Source: Nissolia schottii
Taxonomy: Eukaryota > Streptophyta > Magnoliopsida > Fabales > Fabaceae
NCBI GenBank assembly: GCA_003254905.1
Contig: QANU01005145.1
Location: 84,011-148,010 of the forward strand
Direction: 5' to 3'
DNA length: 64,000 nt
Shown here: piece after piece, positions 59,485-64,000 of the stretch
Layout: each line of letters begins with the position of its first letter
How positions within the stretch are numbered: position 1 is the stretch's first letter
Notes under the pieces: generated by a model
Seen by the model: only the letters and a program-made list of their open reading frames with translations
What the model was told of the DNA's origin: nothing
Database searches by the model: none
Translations under genes and position numbers: made by a program

Positions 59485-60624
59485 TTTTGGTGTGCTTGTG
59501 CACAAACATTTCTTGCATGCACCAGGGAACGTGCATTTTGTCACATTTTAAGCATTTGAGAAACTTTGCGTTATCATTACATATATTTTGAATAAACCTG
59601 CGTCACAAACTTTTTATACCCTCTCATGAATAAACACTTACTGATATGCATTATGATTAGTTATAAGTAAAGTATTATGCAGAAACTGGTGTATGGCATT
59701 GCGCACAAACTTTTTATTGGCTATTGCACAAACATTTCTAATGATATGCACAAACATTATTTACACCCAAGTCGCTAGGCCAGTTGTTGTTGAGGGGAGG
59801 AGGTGCCAAAGGCTGGCATGGTCTTTGACACACTGGAGGCAGTGAAGGACTTCTATGAGAATTATGCAAGGAAAGTTGGATTTTCATGGAGGATAAGGAG
59901 TACCAAATTCAATGAAGGCAAACAGATCAAGTATCAGATTCTGTCGTGTTCAAGGGAAGGGTGTCGATCCTCCCAAATTCCAACGTTTGACAAGACCAAT
60001 CCACCATCATTGGCTAAATGTGAAGCAAGGATATCGGTGTCAAAGGTATAAAACGGAGAGTCTGAGGCGTGGGGGATTAGGAGTACTATTAATGTGCACT
60101 CACATGAAGTGAGCCCTTCTAAAGCAAGGATTTTCAAGGAAAACAGAAGCCTTAACATGCATGCAGAGCGGATAATTGAGTTGAATGACAGAGCTGGAGT
60201 GAGAGTGAACAAGACATTCTAAACGCTTGTGCAACAAGGCGGTGGTCACGAGGAATTAAATTTTATTGAAAAGGACATTAGAAATTATGTTAATAGAGAG
60301 TTGCGTTTTGTACGGGAGGATAGGGATGCAAAAGTTCTAATGGAATACTTTGCAAGAATAAAGGAGCAGAATCCCAACTTTTGGTACGAGGTTGAGGTCA
60401 ATGAGAAAAAAAAGATTAAAATTTTTTTGGGAAGATGCAAGGAGTCGAGCGGCTCATGAATATTTTGAAGATGTGGTATCATTTGATACTACGTATGGGA
60501 TGAGATCAAGGCTGAGCTCAAAAACATTGTGTGGGAAACATTAGTAGTACATGATTTTGAGGAACGGTGGTTTACATTCTTAATGAAGTTCCACCTTGAA
60601 GACAATGAGTGGTTGGATGATATG

Positions 60625-60845
60625 GTTTCTCAGCCCTTTTTGTGTTAATTTTGCTAGACTTTTATGTATCAACATATTTTATGTCAGACAAAGTTTGTGT
60701 ACATGTTCTATCAATGTTTGTGTTTATTACGTGATAAAGTTTGTGCACTGAGAATGCAAGATTTTTTATCTGATTGATTTGTTGTTTTGTGCATATGTGT
60801 TGATAACTCATGTGCACTTATTATGTTAATATGTGTGTTCATCAG
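60625..60845 (+). other. intron of the FAR1-like gene, motif-bearing
   Basis: The donor follows GGATGATATG and the acceptor is TTCATCAG before GTCTGTACAAGG. It holds AAAGTTTGTGTACA, AATGTTTGTGTTTA and AAAGTTTGTGCACT. The reading phase across this junction is not clean, consistent with decay. Confidence 0.6.
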
Positions 60846-61801
60846 GTCTGTACAAGGAACGCAATCGGTGGGTTCCAGTATACCTTAGCAAAGAATTTTG
60901 GGCTGGAATGAGGAGCACACAAAAGAGCGAGAGCATGCATGCTTTCTTTGATCGATATCTAAACCCAAAGAATAGCTTGGAGCAATTTGTCAAGCAATAT
61001 GATAACGCGCTTGCATCGAAGGCCCAAAAAGAGCTTTAGCTAGACGTTGCTAGTTTCAAGACGACTATCCCGTGTGTGACGACGTGCTCGATTGAGAAGC
61101 CATATCAATTGAAGTACACACACGACAAGTTTCGTGAGGTACAGTCTGAGTATAGGGCAAAGGTAAACTGTAACACATTTATTAAAGACAAGCAAGACAC
61201 TAAGATAACCTACACTGTTGCCAAAGAAGTTGAGGTCAATGGTAAGGTAAGAGAGTTGTCATATGATGTGTTGTTTGATGGAGGCTCTAATTTTGTTGAA
61301 TGTCAATACCGACTCTTTGAGTCAAAGGGAACAATATGCCGATATTGTTTGCGTGTGCTTGGCGCCGAAAGAGTTAGGGAGATTCCAATGAAGTACATTC
61401 TGAGCTGTTGGAGCAAGAATATTAAACGGAGGCATAGCACGATAAAGTGCAGCCACGACATTAGTAGAATGGGAGCGGTAAAGGTTAGGTATGATCGGGT
61501 TTGCACCAATTTTTACAATGTCGTAGAGCGTGTTGTATCCACAGTGGAAGGAACTAGCTTACTTCACCAGGCGCTAGATATGGTGGAGGTTGGTTTAAAA
61601 TTGCATCTATCAAGCACATCGTCAAATCTCAGCGAGAGCTGGGACGATGGTTGCTCAATTATGGTTAATGACATACGCAGCCCCCCTCACATATCGTGCA
61701 AAGGCCGGCCGAGTACAAAGAGGAAAGAATCAACCACGAACAGATGTGTGAGGAGTTATAGGAAGCGTGCGAAGAAACAAGCCACTGAAATTCCAACACA
61801 G

Positions 61802-61904
61802 GTTTGTGAATCCTCAACCGTTTTTTTTTTCTGTAGAACCATTACTAAGGTTTGTGTATGCCTGTTATTAATGTTTGTTCATTTTTTTGATAATGTTTGT
61901 GCAG
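61802..61904 (+). other. 103-base intron of the FAR1-like gene, built of the motif
   Basis: It runs from GTTTGTGAATCC to TAATGTTTGTGCAG. The motif forms its 3' splice site (AATGTTTGTGCAG), and two further copies, AAGGTTTGTG and AATGTTTGTT, lie inside. Splicing gives EHITSNSIEVISQ followed by an in-frame stop. Confidence 0.65.
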
Positions 61905-62035
61905 GAACATATAACTTCAAATTCTATCGAGGTGATATCACAGTAATCAGAATCGATTGGCCCCCAATCTCAGTTTTATATCCCAATCCCACAATCCCCG
62001 GGAGGATTTGTGTCCTTGTTGAACTCGTTTAATGG

Positions 62036-62673
62036 TAAAAATTAGAACAAGTCTGGATTCTGTGTCCCTGTTGAACTCATTTAATGGTAGAAATTAGAAC
62101 AAAGTCAGATTTGAATCATTGTTGAACTCACTTAAAGGTTGAAATTATGCACAAACTTTATACGCTATGTAGCACTAACATTAGATTATATTTAGCACAA
62201 ACTTTGCCCTTACTGATGTGCAATCACAATGTATGATAACAAAAGGATGAAACAAGGATTAATTGGTAGATTGTTAAATGCACATACTGTATACTAATCA
62301 TTGCACAAAAATTTGAGGCATTAGGCACTAAATTTGTGAATTATAATGGTAGAAATTAGAACAAAGTCAGATTTGAGTCATTGTTGAACTCATTTAAAAG
62401 TAGAAATAATGCACAAATTTTATACGCTGTGTAGCACAAACATTAGATAATATTTAGCACAAACTTTGCCCTTACTGATATGCAATCACGATGTATGATA
62501 ACAAAACTTTATACTACATATTGCACACACATTATCCGCATTAGCAACAAACTTTGTGAATTTTAAGGTGATATATAACTTTGCAAGATTGGGTAGCATC
62601 AAAATATGTATAAGTTACTAGATAACATATATCCCCCAAACCCATATTTCCTCTGCCTTTTTCCCCAAAACCC
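62036..62673. repeat. convergent intergenic region with a ~310-bp degenerate duplication
   Basis: GGTAGAAATTAGAACAAAGT followed by CAGATTTGA(A/G)TCATTGTTGA, GCACAAA(C/T)TTTATACGCT and GCACAAACTTTGCCCTTACT appears at about 62083-62225 and again at about 62346-62485. A shorter version lies at 62032. It separates the FAR1-like gene from the minus-strand pseudogene. Confidence 0.65.
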
Positions 62674-63800
62674 CTATTTTCTCCGCCTTTTCCCTTTTCC
62701 ATCATCCCTAATGAGCTCTACCGTGCCAACATTTACGTAAGGGCTTACTTGTAGCCTTCCTTTCCGTCGCTGCCGAGGGGCAGGTTTTTGTGGGGCAGCC
62801 ACTTCCTCGACATCAGAGCCTGAAGTTATATGCATTATGCACAAACTTTTCCCGGAGTTATGCACAAACATTACACACTAACCATGGCAACTTAACATTT
62901 ATACACAAATCAAATAAATGCATGTCATTCATGTAAATAAATATGAAAGATATGAAGAGTGTCATACCACGTTGTCGATATGAACTCTAGGCCGCATGCT
63001 ACGGACCTCAAGTCTTGTCAACCAAGCATCCTCCCGGTTAACAAAGTTCGCTAGATCTGAGCCCGGATCGCTATTTCTATCCAGCATCCAGCGGTAGATG
63101 CTGTGCAGATCCAGATCCTTTTCCTCAACAACCTCTAACAGATGAGAAGTTCCAGATTGTTGTAGAGGAGGGCCATGTTGGGGTGTGGACGACGGCGATT
63201 GACATGGCGTTTTGATGCCAAGATCGAAGGTTGGCATTGTCATGACAACCTCCTCGTTGGCCCCCTAGTAGAATTGACAGGGGGTGATTGTTGTCAATGG
63301 AAGGATAAAGGGGGGAGTTTGGGGCAGTTGACGCCAACAGTTCTGATGATGAGGTTGCTAGTTGGTCATGCTCTTACGTTATCCCCAGTGAAAATGATGG
63401 GATGGTTGTGTCTACATCATCGCCCAAAATTGAGGATACAACCCCATGCACAACAATGTCTAGTGATTGCTCACTAGCAATGTTGCCTGCATCACCATTG
63501 CGATGTGGGCTGCAAATGGGAGATAGGATATGTCAGTATATTAACACATACACATGATGCACAAACATTACAAGGAGAGTGCACAAACATCCCATGCCAA
63601 TGTGCACAAACATTATGCCCAAACATATTTTATTGTGTATAATGAACAAATATATACTTGCATGTGCACTAATAGGTTGTAGTAGGAAACATGGCAGTAG
63701 CCATGACGCCATCTGTAGCCAGTGATGCATCGGCATCATGGTGCATTGGGATGCTTCATCGGCAGCTGGCATGCTTGCATCATTATTGCGATGTGGGCTG
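62674..63800 (-). pseudogene. minus-strand broken gene, possibly ULP1/plant-mobile-domain type partner of the MULE
   Basis: Exon-like parts are, in order on the minus strand: about 63690-63800 (ADEASQCTMM); 62968-63524, which holds GDDVDTTIPSFSLGIT then a stop and a frameshift, TMPTFDLGIKTPCQSPSSTP, VEEKDLDLHSIYRWMLDRN and AWLTRLEVRSMRPRVHIDNV; and 62674-62819 (GSDVEEVAAPQKPAPRQRRK, ending KRRRK). The last two are joined by an intron with donor GTATGAC and acceptor ACTTCAG. The tail is strongly basic. The DAWLTRLEVRSMRP region reminds me of plant transposon proteins that end in a ULP1-type protease, but no protease domain is visible, so this is a guess. A direct repeat of the first intron-exon border lies at 63487-63550 and 63774-63840. 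It converges on the FAR1-like gene. Confidence 0.45.
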
Positions 63801-63977
63801 AAAATGGGAGATAGGATAAGTCAGTGTATTATCACATACACAATATGCACAAAAAATACAATGATATTGCACAAACATTACATGCCAAGGTGCACAAAGA
63901 TTATTCACAAGGTGTAACAAACATTTTTTACATTATATGCACATTTGCATAGTACGCACAGACATTGCGCACAAACA

Positions 63978-64000
63978 TTATGCATATATATATATATATA
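63978..64000. repeat. (AT)n microsatellite at the window edge
   Basis: A run of AT dinucleotides ends the window. Similar tracts occur at about 998-1018, 8084-8106, 17067-17087 and 36964-36986. Confidence 0.9.

Larger units (their letters stand above)
58905..62035 (+). pseudogene. FAR1/FRS-like (MULE transposase-derived) gene, broken
   Basis: FAR1/FRS proteins are transcription factors descended from Mutator-like transposases; members still inside transposons also exist. A tiny exon MAMQENV (or its twin at 58006) precedes an exon at about 59803-60624. That exon has a FAR1 DNA-binding domain (GMVFDTLEAVKDFYENYA, KVGFSWRIR, LSCSREGCRS), then WEDARSRAAHEYFEDVVSFD, the start of the MULE transposase core. 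It then jumps from DTTYG to DEIKAELKNIVWE: the core with the remaining catalytic acids is deleted. Exon 60846-61801 has RWVPVYLSKEFWAGM, SMHAFFDRYL and a SWIM zinc finger (VECQYRLFESKGTICRYCL). A last exon follows 61904. Stops occur near 60050 and 61037 and in the last exon, plus a frameshift near 60420. Confidence 0.82.
57171..64000. repeat. dispersed CACAAAC(A/T)TT motif field
   Basis: At least thirty copies of GCACAAACTTT, GCACAAACATT or close variants are scattered here. Plus-strand examples: 57201, 57298, 58230, 58254, 58449, 59479, 59497, 59702, 59725, 62152, 62208, 62838, 62861, 63559, 63581, 63602, 63874 and 63970. The reverse orientation (AAAGTTTGTG or AATGTTTGTG) occupies the FAR1-type gene's introns at 60690-60760 and 61850-61904. 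Exons lack it. Copies often come in pairs spaced about 24 bases apart around GTGTGCTTGTG. Its role is unknown. Confidence 0.8.

Noticed and set aside
57171..64000. The CACAAAC motif field as a CRISPR-like or satellite array
   Set aside because: Spacing is irregular, copies lie on both strands, and the sequence is plainly plant nuclear with introns. It is neither a tandem satellite nor a repeat-spacer array.

Overview
This window is nuclear DNA from a flowering plant, very probably a dicot and possibly a legume. The evidence is a spliced plant SRP19 gene with GT-AG introns, two secreted Ole e 1/phylloplanin-like genes, AT-rich intergenic DNA, and dense nested plant transposons (hAT, Gypsy, Copia, PIF/Harbinger-like and Mutator-like MITEs, a CACTA end, and a FAR1/MULE-type gene). 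The legume guess rests only on the general look of the elements, chiefly a MITE with GGGTTAAATA ends, and is weak. The supplied sequence has two undetermined bases, at 34882 and 58586. Both sit beside repeat copies, so local copy number there may be an assembly artefact.

Layout. 1-3643 is the first copy of a 3.6 kb segmental repeat; its partner is 16121-19706. 3644-13410 is a nest. A Copia reverse-transcriptase relic (minus strand) was invaded by a Copia element, of which the 5' LTR, primer-binding site and leader remain. The leader is split by a 3.3 kb Gypsy LTR with a broken gag remnant (7884 to about 11880). 13411-15435 holds two TIR elements and a degraded Athila-like LTR end. 19701-28522 is an hAT element with a dead transposase. 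It carries a solo Gypsy LTR (22183-25521) and a second LTR-like insertion (about 25699-27144).

29.5-32.4 kb and 43.3-45.4 kb are two copies of a unit holding one intact minus-strand phylloplanin-like gene each, with a matching TATA box. Between them lie a probable LTR fragment (34.9-36.5 kb), a third Gypsy LTR (36767-39720), and a second copy of the Copia relic that ends in a solo Copia LTR with a perfect GATCT target duplication. 45.6-47.2 kb has two MITEs with good target-site duplications.

48.8-56.2 kb is the SRP19 gene, the only clearly housekeeping gene here. Its 5.9 kb second intron contains a complete-length but dead antisense hAT element (50252-54768), itself hit by two MITEs. 57.7-62 kb is a broken FAR1/MULE-type gene whose promoter and first exon are tandemly duplicated. 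62.7-63.9 kb is a convergent, broken minus-strand gene that may be its ULP-type partner. Both are saturated with a short motif (AAAGTTTGTGC or AATGTTTGTGC) whose strand follows the sense strand of the introns.

Three coding units look functional: SRP19 and the two phylloplanin-like genes. Almost everything else is transposon-derived. No rRNA, tRNA, CRISPR array or organellar gene was recognised.
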